From contig NZ_APVL01000013.1 in NCBI RefSeq assembly GCF_000565285.1, forward strand, positions 1 to 64,000: DNA of 64,000 bases, given 5' to 3'. The notes below the pieces were generated by a model. That model was not told the origin of the DNA. It ran no database searches and saw nothing but the letters and a program-made list of their open reading frames with translations. Shown one piece after another: positions 33,848-42,274 of this stretch (the first letter of the stretch is position 1; each line of letters opens with the position of its first letter). A program made the translations under genes and the position numbers. Source of the stretch: Cytobacillus firmus DS1. Its GTDB lineage: Bacteria > Bacillota > Bacilli > Bacillales > Cytobacillaceae.

Positions 33848-34001
33848 ATGTATCCCTCACAATCTCAGCTTATTAGGTTGGAAAATAACAGACAAATTAC
33901 TAAAATTCAGATATATACTATCTTTGCCTTTAAAATGCAAAAACATGCAGAAAAAGAATGAACTTCCCGATTTATCCTTCAGTAATTTTAAGTACAGAGT
34001 A

Positions 34002-34030
34002 TTGCATTATGCCCCCGTGTTTGATAAAAT
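34002..34030 (+). promoter_or_regulatory. SigA promoter of rpsT
   Basis: TTGCAT (34002-34007), 17 bases, TAAAAT (34025-34030). The leader is about 70 bases and holds a small TCGAG/CTCGA hairpin (34068-34084) shortly before the ribosome binding site. Confidence 0.7.
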
Positions 34031-34107
34031 ATCACTTGTTCTGAATTTGTTAATGAACGTGAATGTCGAGTTATAGAATCTCGATGCTTTTTCAGGAGGT
34101 GAATGGA

Positions 34108-34374
34108 ATGCCAAACATTAAATCTGCTATCAAGCGTGTTAAAACTAGCGAAGCTCGCAACGCTCAAAACGCTACTGTTAAATCAGCAATGCGTACAGCT
34201 GTTAAGAAGGTTGATGCTGCAATCGTGAACAACGATTCTGCTGCTGCAACTGAATCTTTCGCTGATGCTGCTCGTAAACTGGACAAAGCTGCTGCAAAAG
34301 GTCTTATCCACAAAAATGCTGCTGCCCGTAAAAAGTCTCGTTTAATGAAAAAAATGAACTCTTTAAATGCGTAA
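34108..34374 (+). CDS. rpsT: 30S ribosomal protein S20
   Basis: An 88-residue basic helical protein ([14 protein letters not shown]-terminal [12 protein letters not shown]), which is bS20 and binds 16S rRNA early in 30S assembly. The ATG at 34108 follows AGGAGGTGAATGGA; the 15 preceding in-frame codons are leader. Codon use is strongly biased, as in highly expressed genes. It is divergent from gpr and convergent with holA. Confidence 0.98.
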   Translation: MPNIKSAIKRVKTSEARNAQNATVKSAMRTAVKKVDAAIVNNDSAAATESFADAARKLDKAAAKGLIHKNAAARKKSRLMKKMNSLNA

Positions 34375-34388
34375 TGTTTAAAGATATC

Positions 34389-34416
34389 GGCTATCTTAAG
34401 GGATAGCCTTTTATTT
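34389..34416 (+). terminator. Intrinsic terminator of rpsT
   Basis: Stem GGCTATC/GGATAGCC (34389-34408) followed by TTTTATTTT. Confidence 0.85.
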
Positions 34417-34421
34417 TACAT

Positions 34422-34458
34422 AAAAAAAGCGGTCCAAATTGCGGACCGCTTTTTTTAT
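34422..34458. terminator. Second, bidirectional terminator between rpsT and holA
   Basis: Perfect 8-bp stem AGCGGTCC/GGACCGCT (34429-34451) with seven-base A and T runs on either side. It backs up the rpsT terminator and could stop holA transcription from the other side. Confidence 0.88.
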
Positions 34459-34482
34459 GTAATCAGAATTTATAACCTTTGT

Positions 34483-34737
34483 ACTTCGAGAACTGTCTAG
34501 CTCCAGCACTGCCCCCTCGAGGTCACAAGCCTGCCTTGTGCCGCCTCCACATTTCGGGCAATCCTCCTAAAAAGGCAAAGAACGCCTTTCCGGAAGGCTT
34601 GTCTTGTTCTTGAGGCACGCAGGACAAGGAAAGCTACGGCAAGCGATACATCGCACGACCGAAAGCGGCAGCTTTTGGGAGGACGTGGCGTTCTTAGTCT
34701 GCGTTCCTTCGTGGGCAATGCGCTTCTGCTTTTCTAT
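34483..34737 (+). repeat. Foldback repeat, copy 3 (long form, downstream of holA)
   Basis: Begins AACTGTCTAGCTCC with CCCTCGAGGTCACAAGCC, contains the AAGGCAAAGAACGCCTTT hairpin and ends GCGCTTCTGCTTTTCTA. It shares ends and core with copies 1 and 2 but has about 100 extra bases on its right side. Its last three bases supply the stop codon of holA (TAG on the minus strand, 34734-34736). Confidence 0.8.
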
Positions 34738-35765
34738 TTTCTCAGCGCCTGACTTTGCAGACGAAACAGGAACATTTCAATCAGCATGGTTTTATTCATG
34801 CCTCCCGTTTTCATTTGATAATCCGCATCAGCAAGCAAGCTTATAATCGCTGCCAGTTCTTCATCTGCAAACAGCTGAGCCTGTCCGGCCGCCAGCTTTA
34901 CCCGGAAAGGATGAATCTTTAAATAGCCGGCAATCTGCTGCTGGCCATAGCCTCTTCTTGCAAGCTCCTTCACCTGATAAATCAATCTGAACTGCCCAGT
35001 AATAACAGATAAAATCTTAATGGGCTCTTCATTTTGCTTTAATAAATCATAATAAATTCTCAGGGCTTCTTCTATTTTGCGGTGAACCACCTTATCTACA
35101 AGGGAAAAAATGTTTTGCTCTAAAGAACGTGATACCATTTTTTCTGCCATTTGTTCATCTATCCGCTTTGTGTCATTCGCATAAAGGGCTAATTTATCGA
35201 TCTCATTAGTCAGGATAAAAAGGTTGGCGCCTGCCAATGTCAAAATCAGCTCAACAGCAGATTCATCAATCTGCACACCGTTCAATGCTGCCCGTTCCCT
35301 GATCCAGGCTTTCAATTCACCCTCATTTAATTTCTTGGCTTCAAGGACTGCAGCCGTTTTTTTCAATTGTTTGGTTATTTTTTTCCGATCATCCAGTTTT
35401 TCTGCAGATGAGGAAAATACCACCACTGAATATGGGGCAGGCTCTTTAATATAGGCTTCAAGCTTAGCCAGGTTATGTTCCTGTTTAGCTTTCGATTTCT
35501 CTGATGTTAAAAAAACCGGGTTATGTAAAAAAATCAGTCTTCTTTCACCCATAAACGGAAATGTCTCCGCATCTTCAAGCGCTGTATCAATAGGAGTTTC
35601 CTCAAGGTCATAAGAGGATAAATTAAAATCAGCTTCATCTTCGTGTAGCACATTGTTGATCAGAAGCTGCTTTGTTTCGTTTATAAGATAAGGTTCTGTT
35701 CCGTATAATAAATAAATAGGAGCAAAACTTTTCGCTTTAATTCTGTTCCAAATATCAAAAACCAA
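34734..35765 (-). CDS. holA: DNA polymerase III delta subunit
   Basis: A 343-residue delta subunit (YqeN) of the clamp loader, which opens the beta clamp. N-terminal AAA+-like domain has P-I-Y-L-L-Y-G-T-E-P-Y-L; E-T-F-P-F-M-G-E-R-R-L and S-L-E-Q-N-I-F-S-L are conserved. Domain III (Q-N-E-E-P-I-K-I-L) is C-terminal. The TTG at 35765 follows GGAGAG and matches the family start; the ATG at 35786 has no ribosome binding site. The C-terminal end is set by a stop codon inside a foldback repeat, so the last residues could differ from close relatives. Confidence 0.95.
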   Translation of the reverse strand: MVFDIWNRIKAKSFAPIYLLYGTEPYLINETKQLLINNVLHEDEADFNLSSYDLEETPIDTALEDAETFPFMGERRLIFLHNPVFLTSEKSKAKQEHNLAKLEAYIKEPAPYSVVVFSSSAEKLDDRKKITKQLKKTAAVLEAKKLNEGELKAWIRERAALNGVQIDESAVELILTLAGANLFILTNEIDKLALYANDTKRIDEQMAEKMVSRSLEQNIFSLVDKVVHRKIEEALRIYYDLLKQNEEPIKILSVITGQFRLIYQVKELARRGYGQQQIAGYLKIHPFRVKLAAGQAQLFADEELAAIISLLADADYQMKTGGMNKTMLIEMFLFRLQSQALRK

Positions 35766-35851
35766 TTTCTTCTCTCCGTTCACCATACAATATATTCACT
35801 ATATATCCTAAAGAAGCGATCGCAATTTGACAAGACATAAGAAATTGGCGT

Positions 35852-35879
35852 CCGGATGAACGCCAATTTCCAATCTATA
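35852..35879. repeat. Inverted repeat upstream of yqzM
   Basis: Arms AAATTGGCGT/ACGCCAATTT enclose a short CCGGATGA loop. No T-run follows on either strand, so it is not a normal terminator. The spacer 35766-36064 shows no coding frame I can support; a second GC-rich inverted repeat (TTCCTGA/TCAGGAA) lies at about 35890-35920. Confidence 0.6.
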
Positions 35880-36064
35880 TAGAACGCTGCGTTCCTGAGG
35901 CCCGGGAAATTCAGGAAGCGGCGGTGCACCTTTGTTTTATTATTTTACCCTTGATGTATCGTCATATTTGTGACAACTCCTGCTAATGCAGGAAAAGGGC
36001 AGGCGAGCTCTAGATTTTTTCATTTGAATGACTTATACTATATAGGAAATAGGAGGGGTAGACT

Positions 36065-36199
36065 GTGAACGAATTTGAAAAGAACGTCCAAAGCAAGCGT
36101 AATGATGCTATCGACTCTGGTGTAGGATTCATCGTATCATTCGGTTTCTTCGCAACGTTATTTATTATTGCAACAGTCATTAAATTTTTAGGAGCTTAA
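36065..36199 (+). CDS. yqzM: YqzM family small membrane protein
   Basis: A 44-residue protein, M-N-E-F-E-K-N-V-Q-S-K-R-N-D-A then a single membrane segment (about residues 19-41). It matches B. subtilis YqzM closely, and sits between holA and comEC as expected. The GTG at 36065 follows AGGAGGGG. The polar N-terminal part is likely cytoplasmic. Function unknown. It is the only gene in its transcript, which ends at 36400-36428 after a structured region. Confidence 0.9.
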   Translation: MNEFEKNVQSKRNDAIDSGVGFIVSFGFFATLFIIATVIKFLGA

Positions 36200-36211
36200 T
36201 GGCTACATAAA

Positions 36212-36360
36212 GTGAAACTTCAATCAGTGGGAGTATTTTTCCCACTGATTGTTAGTTGAACCAATCGGGCCTTTACGGGCAGTTGGTCTCCCACTTATCC
36301 TCTTTCGATTTCTCCGAGTCTTGAAGTGGGGGACTTACTGCCCGTTAGACTGCGATAAAG
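36212..36360 (+). ncRNA. Highly structured candidate RNA or mobile foldback element
   Basis: No coding frame. Two strong structures are seen. Hairpin A is a perfect 11-bp stem, CAATCAGTGGG/CCCACTGATTG (36221-36251). Structure B nests CGGGCAG/CTGCCCG (36276-36282 with 36338-36344) around an 11-bp GTCTCCCACTT/AAGTGGGGGAC stem (36286-36296 with 36324-36334, one G-T pair) and a 27-base loop starting ATCCT. The region lies in the yqzM 3' UTR before its terminator. The GC-balanced, exact pairing suggests selection for structure: a Bacillaceae RNA motif or an IS200/IS605-like end. No family is assigned. Confidence 0.55.
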
Positions 36361-36399
36361 TAAGTAAGTAAATAATGTGTCACAATCCCGCTGACACAT

Positions 36400-36428
36400 G
36401 AGGCTGCCTCAGCAGCCTCTTTTTTTTT
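36400..36428 (+). terminator. Intrinsic terminator after yqzM and the structured element
   Basis: Stem GAGGCTGC/GCAGCCTC (36400-36419) followed by nine Ts. A TGTGTCA/TGACACA hairpin lies just before it (about 36377-36398). Confidence 0.9.
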
Positions 36429-36483
36429 GCGGAATTGCGATTAAGCATTATTAAGTCTGGAAGCTGGTGCTTTCTAACATATA

Positions 36484-38811
36484 CTATGGAAGCTGCACAG
36501 AAAAGGTTCCTGAATCACCTTTAAAAAAATAGGAAACCGCCCCTTGCTTATCGGTTCTTAAAACTTTGACATTATAGTCATTCAGCCTGCTCATTACATC
36601 ATTATGAGGATGCCCATACCTGTTGTTCCTCCCTGCAGAAATAACGCCAATCCGCGGCTTCACTCCAGCAAGAAATATATCTGTTGAGGATGTTTTGCTT
36701 CCATGATGTGCAATTTTCAAAACATCAGTTTTCAACTCGGGGTAAGACTTTATAAGCTGACCTTCCCCCTGTTCCTCCAAATCTCCGGTAAACAGCCAGT
36801 TTAACCCTCCCACTTTGGCAAAAAGGACAATAGATCCATCATTTCCCCCCACGTTGTCCCCCATCTGCCCGCCAAACGGGGACAATACTTGAAATACGGA
36901 ATCTCCTATGAGCCAGCTATCTCCGGCTTTAGTGAAGACAATTTCACTTTTGTTATTTTTAGCCTGTACAACCAAATCTTTTTCAGCCTCCGAGAACTCA
37001 GCTCCCTGTGGAAACACAACAGACTTTACCTTCATTTCCTTCAGAACAGCTGAGGCTCCGCCAATGTGGTCCATATCCCCGTGAGTGAGAAAAAATTTAT
37101 CTATTTTACTGATCCCTTTGCTTTTCAGAAAAGGCACTACTGTGTCCTTTCCTGTTTCATATGGGTCGCTTCGCATCTTCCATTCCTCAGCCTCAAACAT
37201 AAGCGCACCTCCTGCATCTATCAAATAATTTCCTCTCCCATATGGAAGCTTTATCAGGATGCTGTCACCCTGTCCAACATCAATAAATGTAATTTCACCA
37301 GCTGGTGTAAACACATTTACAAAATAATGAATTACTATCGCAAGAACAGGAAGCACACCGTTCTTAATAATAGCTTTTTTGTTTTTTGACCTTTCCCAGC
37401 CGGCAAAGAATGCGGGAATGAGCAGAAGATATATAATCAGCATTAAAGGGGATGGCCTGCCTAGAATAAGGGTCGAATTAGGAATGGCGGAAAGCATTTC
37501 AGCAATCCAATTAAGTAAAACGATCATTTTTTCAAATACATTAAGTAAGAAATCTGCCCTTCCCCCTGTTAATAAATCAAAAATGAATAGAATTAATACT
37601 ACAGGGAGGACTATGGAAGAATACAAAGGCACAAAGATCAAATTGGCAATTATGGAAATAATCGATACCTCATAAAAATGCCAAAGGAGGATCGGAATGG
37701 CTGCTATCTGGCAAATGAAAGAAACAGACAGGATAGCAGCGAGAGGATGAGTAAATTTTTTGAGAATGGCAGGAGCAGAGAGAATAAGCGATAAGGCCAC
37801 AGCAAAAGACAGCTGAAAGCCCGCATTATAGATAATAAAAGGTGAGATAAAAAGGTAGCCGGCAAAAACAATGGAGATAACATCAGCTAATTGAATAGGG
37901 GCCTTCAGCTTCTTTGTCAATAAAACAAGAAGCATCATAAACACAGCCCTCAGTACAGACGGTGCAGCCCCTGTCAGAATTGCATATACCGGCAAAACCA
38001 ATATTAGAATGCTGGTCATTTTTTCTCTGGTGATCCCGGCCCGTATTCCGGCAAGAAAGAACATTCCAGCAAGCATTCCTACATGCAGTCCGGATATTGC
38101 AAGCAAATGGATAATTCCGATTTTCTGATAGGAAGCGATAATATCCTCCTCAATAAAATTCCGATCGCCAAAAACAAGTGCGATTGCCAGTGGAGCTGTC
38201 TGTTCAGGGAAATGGTCTAAAATATGATTTGTGCCCTTCTCCCTCATTTTTATAATAGGTAATGTGATGCGGCTTTTATTGTAAGTACAATCAGAAAGGT
38301 TTAACTTTTCCAATTCGAGGATCCAAAAGATACTATTGTGGTTTAAATAATCCTTGTAGCTGAAGGAATTAGGATTTGTAGATGTTGGAGGAGTCTGTAA
38401 GGTGCCATTAACCCGGCATGTCATTCCTATCCTCAGATGGTCTGATAGGATTTTTTGCTCTGCTTCGGATTTGATCTTATACCTGGCAGCCAGCTTTTCC
38501 TTTTTTTCGGTCAATTCAATTAGGACTGTGAGAAGGTCCCCATCTATCTTTACTGATTCTGACAGGGTAATTTCAAAATCACCCTCATTTCCTGTAAGAC
38601 TTGTCCTGTTATATTCTGCCGCTAATTCACTCCTAATGATTATGGCAAGGTAAATCAAAATCAGGATAGTCATGTTCTTTTTAGTCATGATATTTCTTTT
38701 TAAGAGGAAAAGGGCAAGAAGAGAAAAAATGACAGCAATTGCCGGATGAAGTAATGATGTCAAATTTCCCAGGAGTGAGGCAGCAGCTGCGTAGATCCAC
38801 CTGCCTTTCAT
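36484..38811 (-). CDS. comEC: DNA internalization competence protein ComEC/Rec2
   Basis: A 775-residue polytopic protein forming the DNA uptake channel. It has an N-terminal DUF4131/OB region with membrane segments, the central Competence transmembrane domain (about 205-470, G-D-R-N-F-I and L-A-I-S-G-L-H-V), and a C-terminal metallo-beta-lactamase-like domain with D-V-G-Q-G-D-S-I-L-I and the metal motif T-H-G-D-M-D-H-I-G-G. The last is a candidate nuclease degrading the non-transforming strand. Length is normal and the frame is intact, so uptake machinery may be functional. Confidence 0.96.
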   Translation of the reverse strand: MKGRWIYAAAASLLGNLTSLLHPAIAVIFSLLALFLLKRNIMTKKNMTILILIYLAIIIRSELAAEYNRTSLTGNEGDFEITLSESVKIDGDLLTVLIELTEKKEKLAARYKIKSEAEQKILSDHLRIGMTCRVNGTLQTPPTSTNPNSFSYKDYLNHNSIFWILELEKLNLSDCTYNKSRITLPIIKMREKGTNHILDHFPEQTAPLAIALVFGDRNFIEEDIIASYQKIGIIHLLAISGLHVGMLAGMFFLAGIRAGITREKMTSILILVLPVYAILTGAAPSVLRAVFMMLLVLLTKKLKAPIQLADVISIVFAGYLFISPFIIYNAGFQLSFAVALSLILSAPAILKKFTHPLAAILSVSFICQIAAIPILLWHFYEVSIISIIANLIFVPLYSSIVLPVVLILFIFDLLTGGRADFLLNVFEKMIVLLNWIAEMLSAIPNSTLILGRPSPLMLIIYLLLIPAFFAGWERSKNKKAIIKNGVLPVLAIVIHYFVNVFTPAGEITFIDVGQGDSILIKLPYGRGNYLIDAGGALMFEAEEWKMRSDPYETGKDTVVPFLKSKGISKIDKFFLTHGDMDHIGGASAVLKEMKVKSVVFPQGAEFSEAEKDLVVQAKNNKSEIVFTKAGDSWLIGDSVFQVLSPFGGQMGDNVGGNDGSIVLFAKVGGLNWLFTGDLEEQGEGQLIKSYPELKTDVLKIAHHGSKTSSTDIFLAGVKPRIGVISAGRNNRYGHPHNDVMSRLNDYNVKVLRTDKQGAVSYFFKGDSGTFSVQLP

Positions 38812-38839
38812 ATCATTGGCTCCTTTAGTTATTTTGAAG

Positions 38840-38872
38840 GGAGCAGCACCTTATCATTGAAGGTGCTGCTCC
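38840..38872. repeat. Perfect 13-bp inverted repeat between comEB and comEC
   Basis: Arms GGAGCAGCACCTT/AAGGTGCTGCTCC with a 7-base loop. No clear T-run follows on the minus strand, so it may be a weak terminator or RNA-stability element that separates comEB from comEC expression. Confidence 0.7.
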
Positions 38873-38881
38873 TTCAATGGA

Positions 38882-39445
38882 TTAATTTTGAAAAAGCTTA
38901 TCCTTTTTTTCTTTATAGCTTTTTATAATGTCCTGATTTTTACCGCTTTTTTCAAGCTCATTGATTAAATCTTCTATAAAATCACGTTTTTCCTGTATGC
39001 TGTCATCAAAGGATACTTTTTCAGCTGCCACCTGGACAGTTTTCACTCCAGCCTTCACAAAGAGTTCAATTCCATAAGGGTGGTTTTTATAGTCCTGTGC
39101 GTAGTAAACTGTTTTAATTCCCGCCTGAATAATCGCTTTGCAGCATTGAAGGCACGGAAAATGAGTTACATATATTTCTGCATCACTTGTCGGAACCCCA
39201 AATTTTGCACACTGTAAAATCGCATTCATTTCCGCATGAATGGTCCTGACACAATGGTTATCAATAACATAGCAGCCTTCATCAACACAATGTTCACCAC
39301 CGGCAATAGATCCATTATAGCCGCCGGCAATGATTCTCTTATCCCTTACAATAGTTGCCCCGACCGCAAGCCTTGTACATGTGCTCCTCAAAGCAAGCAA
39401 ATGGCTTTGTGCCATAAAATATTGGTTCCAGGAAATCCGGTCCAT
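38882..39445 (-). CDS. comEB: dCMP deaminase family protein ComEB
   Basis: A 187-residue zinc-dependent deoxycytidylate deaminase (ComEB). The catalytic motif H-A-E-M-N-A-I and the second metal motif P-C-L-Q-C-C-K-A are complete. In B. subtilis ComEB is dispensable for DNA binding and uptake, although encoded in comE; a nucleotide-salvage role is plausible. The ATG at 39445 (M-D-R-I-S-W-N-Q-Y-F) follows AAAGGGGAGAG; the longer frame to 39538 is not supported by homologues. Confidence 0.95.
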   Translation of the reverse strand: MDRISWNQYFMAQSHLLALRSTCTRLAVGATIVRDKRIIAGGYNGSIAGGEHCVDEGCYVIDNHCVRTIHAEMNAILQCAKFGVPTSDAEIYVTHFPCLQCCKAIIQAGIKTVYYAQDYKNHPYGIELFVKAGVKTVQVAAEKVSFDDSIQEKRDFIEDLINELEKSGKNQDIIKSYKEKKDKLFQN

Positions 39446-39548
39446 CTGTCTCTCCCCTTTACACAGGCATATATGCCCTGAATTCAAACATAGCTTTTTT
39501 CTCTCAATAAGTGTAAGCCTCAAGCTTGTGAAGGTCAATGGAATGCAA

Positions 39549-40181
39549 TTAGTTTACACTAATATGCTCTTTGAGTTTTTCAAAGGTTTTATCCCCTATC
39601 CCTGATATTAATTTCAAATCCTCAATATCCTTAAAGGATCCATTGGTATCGCGGTGTTCAATTATCGCTGCAGCCTTAGATGGGCCAATCCCCGGCAGTG
39701 TCTGCAATTCTGTTTCATCTGCCCCGTTTAAATTCACCTTTCCGTTATCCTGCTGTCCTTTATCCTCGAAATTTCCGGCTCCCATCAGGGTCTCTTCACG
39801 AATTTCACCCTCTTCCGGAACATATATCACCATTTCATCTGTAATTTTGAGGGCAAAATTAATTTTAGTGCTATCCGCCTTTTCCGTCAGTCCGCCTGCT
39901 TTTTCCAGCATGTCTATTACCCTTTCACCCTCTTTTGCTTCGTACACTCCCGGTTTTTTTACTGCCCCTTTAATATCTGCTTTCATTGCCTGTGGCACCT
40001 GTTCAGTCTGCATTTCACCTGCTGTTTCTTTACCATCTGCTTCGTTCATTGGAATTGACTGTTCAATCTCAGGAAAAACTTCAGTTTCCTGAACGGGCAT
40101 CAGAAAATAATAGAGGAGTGCAGCCAATGCAATCGCACCTCCTGCAAAGTAAAATTTATATGTTTTTATCCATTCAGTCAC
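39549..40181 (-). CDS. comEA: Competence protein ComEA (DNA receptor)
   Basis: A 210-residue membrane-anchored DNA receptor. An N-terminal anchor (about residues 11-30) is followed by an extracytoplasmic SLBB-like region (D-I-K-G-A-V-K-K-P-G-V-Y) and a C-terminal double helix-hairpin-helix DNA-binding domain with L-P-G-I-G-P-S-K-A-A-A-I-I and I-S-G-I-G-D-K-T-F. The GTG at 40181 follows AAAGGATGG; the frame to 40271 runs into the divergent comER start and is rejected. It heads comEA-comEB-comEC. Confidence 0.95.
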   Translation of the reverse strand: MTEWIKTYKFYFAGGAIALAALLYYFLMPVQETEVFPEIEQSIPMNEADGKETAGEMQTEQVPQAMKADIKGAVKKPGVYEAKEGERVIDMLEKAGGLTEKADSTKINFALKITDEMVIYVPEEGEIREETLMGAGNFEDKGQQDNGKVNLNGADETELQTLPGIGPSKAAAIIEHRDTNGSFKDIEDLKLISGIGDKTFEKLKEHISVN

Positions 40182-40270
40182 TATGGACCCATCCTTTCTT
40201 TTTGGAATAAATGTTTTTTTGATACATATCGTTATATGAGAGAGCCTGCTTTTAAAGGAGGGATGCATCA

Positions 40271-41095
40271 TTGAAAATCGGGATCATTGGCACAGGTAAT
40301 ATGGGGAGAATTTTGACCGAGGCCTTCCTGGATGGAGGAGCCGTTTCCCCGGCCTCCATGACGATAACCAATCGGACAGTGGCAAAAGCGAAGGAAATAA
40401 AAGAAACCCATCAGGAAATTACCGTTGTAAATAATGCAAGAGAGGCCGCTCATCGTTCTTCGCTGATCTTTATTTGTGTAAAGCCTCATGATGTGTATAA
40501 TGTCGTTCAGGATATTTTGCCGTTCCTGTCAGAAGATAAATGTGTAGTGTCCATAACCAGCCCTATTAGCGTAAAACAGCTTGAATCAATTGTGCCTTGT
40601 TCAGCAGCGAGGGCGATTCCAAGCATAACAAATCGGGCCTTATCAGGGGTTTCATTATTATCATTCGGTGAACAGTGCAGAGAACAATGGAAAGGGGAAC
40701 TTAACAAGCTTTTTGAAAGCATCTCCACGCCTATCTTTATAGAGGAAGCCATTACAAGGGTTTCTTCAGATATTGTCAGCTGCGGACCTGCCTTTTTCAG
40801 CTACTTGACACAGCGCTTCATCAATGCGGCAGTTGCGGAAACGGAGATTGATAATGAAACAGCTACAAAGCTTGCAGGAGAAATGCTGATCGGGCTTGGG
40901 GATTTACTGAAAAAAGGTTTTTACACATTGCCTACATTGCAGGAGAAGGTGTGTGTCAAAGGAGGAATTACAGGAGAGGGAATTAAAATTCTCGAAAGCG
41001 AGCTCGGCAGTGTATTTGAACACTTATTCCAGGCTACACATTCCAAGTTTGACGAAGATCTTGTCGAAGTAAAAAAACAGTATTCTCTCCATTAG
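40271..41095 (+). CDS. comER: Late competence protein ComER (P5C reductase-like)
   Basis: A 274-residue protein of the pyrroline-5-carboxylate reductase family. The N-terminal Rossmann motif is G-I-I-G-T-G-N-M-G (residues 3-11) and the C-terminal helical dimerisation domain is present. ComER is divergent from comEA and is not required for competence in B. subtilis; a link to sporulation and biofilm has been proposed in B. cereus. The TTG start follows AAAGGAGG. A real proline biosynthetic role is possible but not shown. Confidence 0.93.
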   Translation: MKIGIIGTGNMGRILTEAFLDGGAVSPASMTITNRTVAKAKEIKETHQEITVVNNAREAAHRSSLIFICVKPHDVYNVVQDILPFLSEDKCVVSITSPISVKQLESIVPCSAARAIPSITNRALSGVSLLSFGEQCREQWKGELNKLFESISTPIFIEEAITRVSSDIVSCGPAFFSYLTQRFINAAVAETEIDNETATKLAGEMLIGLGDLLKKGFYTLPTLQEKVCVKGGITGEGIKILESELGSVFEHLFQATHSKFDEDLVEVKKQYSLH

Positions 41096-41131
41096 CTATT
41101 CGATGTTAATGGAAATAATCCTTCAATATTT

Positions 41132-41168
41132 TAAAAAAACAGCCGGAAATAAACGGCTGTTTTTTTAT
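41132..41168. terminator. Bidirectional terminator between comER and yqeM
   Basis: Stem ACAGCCG/CGGCTGT (41139-41160) with runs of A before and T after. It serves both convergent transcripts. Confidence 0.88.
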
Positions 41169-41917
41169 TAATGACTTTTCTTTGCAATGAAAATGATTCG
41201 TTCAGCCTGGCTGCCTGGCGGTCCTTCTTCAAAATCCGCTGAAACGTCAACAAGGTCAAAACCGCATTCCTCAAGCCAGCTTTTATATTGATCAATAGGA
41301 TAAGTGCGCTGCAAGTGAAGTTCGTCATAGCGGTCATACTTTCCTGTTTCTTCGTCAAGAACAAAAAATGAAAGATCATGCTCTACAGAGTTGGGGTATT
41401 CGCCCTGATAGCTGTGCCAGATATATGAAATTTCCTCATCATTTTCAGCAAATGTCTGGTTCATAAATATCTGCATAATTTTATAAATGGAATGAACATC
41501 AAAAATAAATATACCATCATTTTTTAAGTGACTATGGACCCGCCGGAAGGTGTTCTTTACATCAGATTCTGTCTCCAGATAATTCAGAGAATCACAAAAG
41601 ATGCCAATAATATCGAATTCACTAAACCCTTCAAGCTCTGCCATGTTCTGCAGGTAAAAGGGGATTTGCAGACCTTTCTGCTCCGCCTTTGACTGGGCTA
41701 CAGCCAGCATATCCTCTGATAAATCGACACCGGTTACATCATAGCCCTGTTCACTTAACCTTATTGATAGCTGCCCGGTGCCGCATGCCAGATCCAGCAA
41801 TCGTTTGCCGGAAACATTAAATTCCGCATGCTTTTCATTGACCAATTTAATCCAGCTGTCATAAGGAACATCTTCCATCAGCCTGTCATAGAGATAAGCG
41901 AACTTTCCGTAGCTCAT
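41168..41917 (-). CDS. yqeM: Class I SAM-dependent methyltransferase YqeM
   Basis: A 249-residue methyltransferase with SAM motif L-L-D-L-A-C-G-T-G-Q-L-S (about 40-51) and V-D-L-S-E-D-M-L. It overlaps rsfS by 4 bases and is the last gene of the yqeG operon. In B. subtilis yqeM holds this place. Substrate is unknown; small-molecule or RNA methylation cannot be separated from sequence alone. Confidence 0.92.
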   Translation of the reverse strand: MSYGKFAYLYDRLMEDVPYDSWIKLVNEKHAEFNVSGKRLLDLACGTGQLSIRLSEQGYDVTGVDLSEDMLAVAQSKAEQKGLQIPFYLQNMAELEGFSEFDIIGIFCDSLNYLETESDVKNTFRRVHSHLKNDGIFIFDVHSIYKIMQIFMNQTFAENDEEISYIWHSYQGEYPNSVEHDLSFFVLDEETGKYDRYDELHLQRTYPIDQYKSWLEECGFDLVDVSADFEEGPPGSQAERIIFIAKKSH

Positions 41918-42270
41918 TGGTTAAGAATGCCCTGAACGTTCTCGACCGGAGCATCGCCCCAAAGTCTTTCAAGATTATAGTAGTTTCTTTCATCCTTATG
42001 GAAAATATGTGCAACAATATCACCCATATCAACCAGAATCCACCTTGCTTCATCAAAGCCTTCCATTCGCTTAACCGTGAACCCGTGTTCTTCAGATTTT
42101 TCTTTCATTTCCCGAGCAATGGCCTGCACTTGTTTATCAGAGTTTCCGTGGCAAATAACAAAGTAGTCCGAAATCAGGGAAATGCCTTTCATATTAAGAA
42201 CCGTAATATCTTCTGCACGTTTATCATCCGCTGCTTTTACTGCCGTCATCAGCATTTTATTTTCACTCAT
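41914..42270 (-). CDS. rsfS: Ribosome silencing factor RsfS
   Basis: A 118-residue RsfS/Iojap protein (YqeL). It binds ribosomal protein uL14 and blocks subunit joining under nutrient limitation. Conserved pieces such as I-S-L-I-S-D-Y-F-V-I-C-H-G-N-S and R-W-I-L-V-D-M-G-D are present. It overlaps yqeM by 4 bases (ATGA) and follows yqeK by four bases. Confidence 0.96.
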   Translation of the reverse strand: MSENKMLMTAVKAADDKRAEDITVLNMKGISLISDYFVICHGNSDKQVQAIAREMKEKSEEHGFTVKRMEGFDEARWILVDMGDIVAHIFHKDERNYYNLERLWGDAPVENVQGILNQ

Positions 42271-42274
42271 TTAA

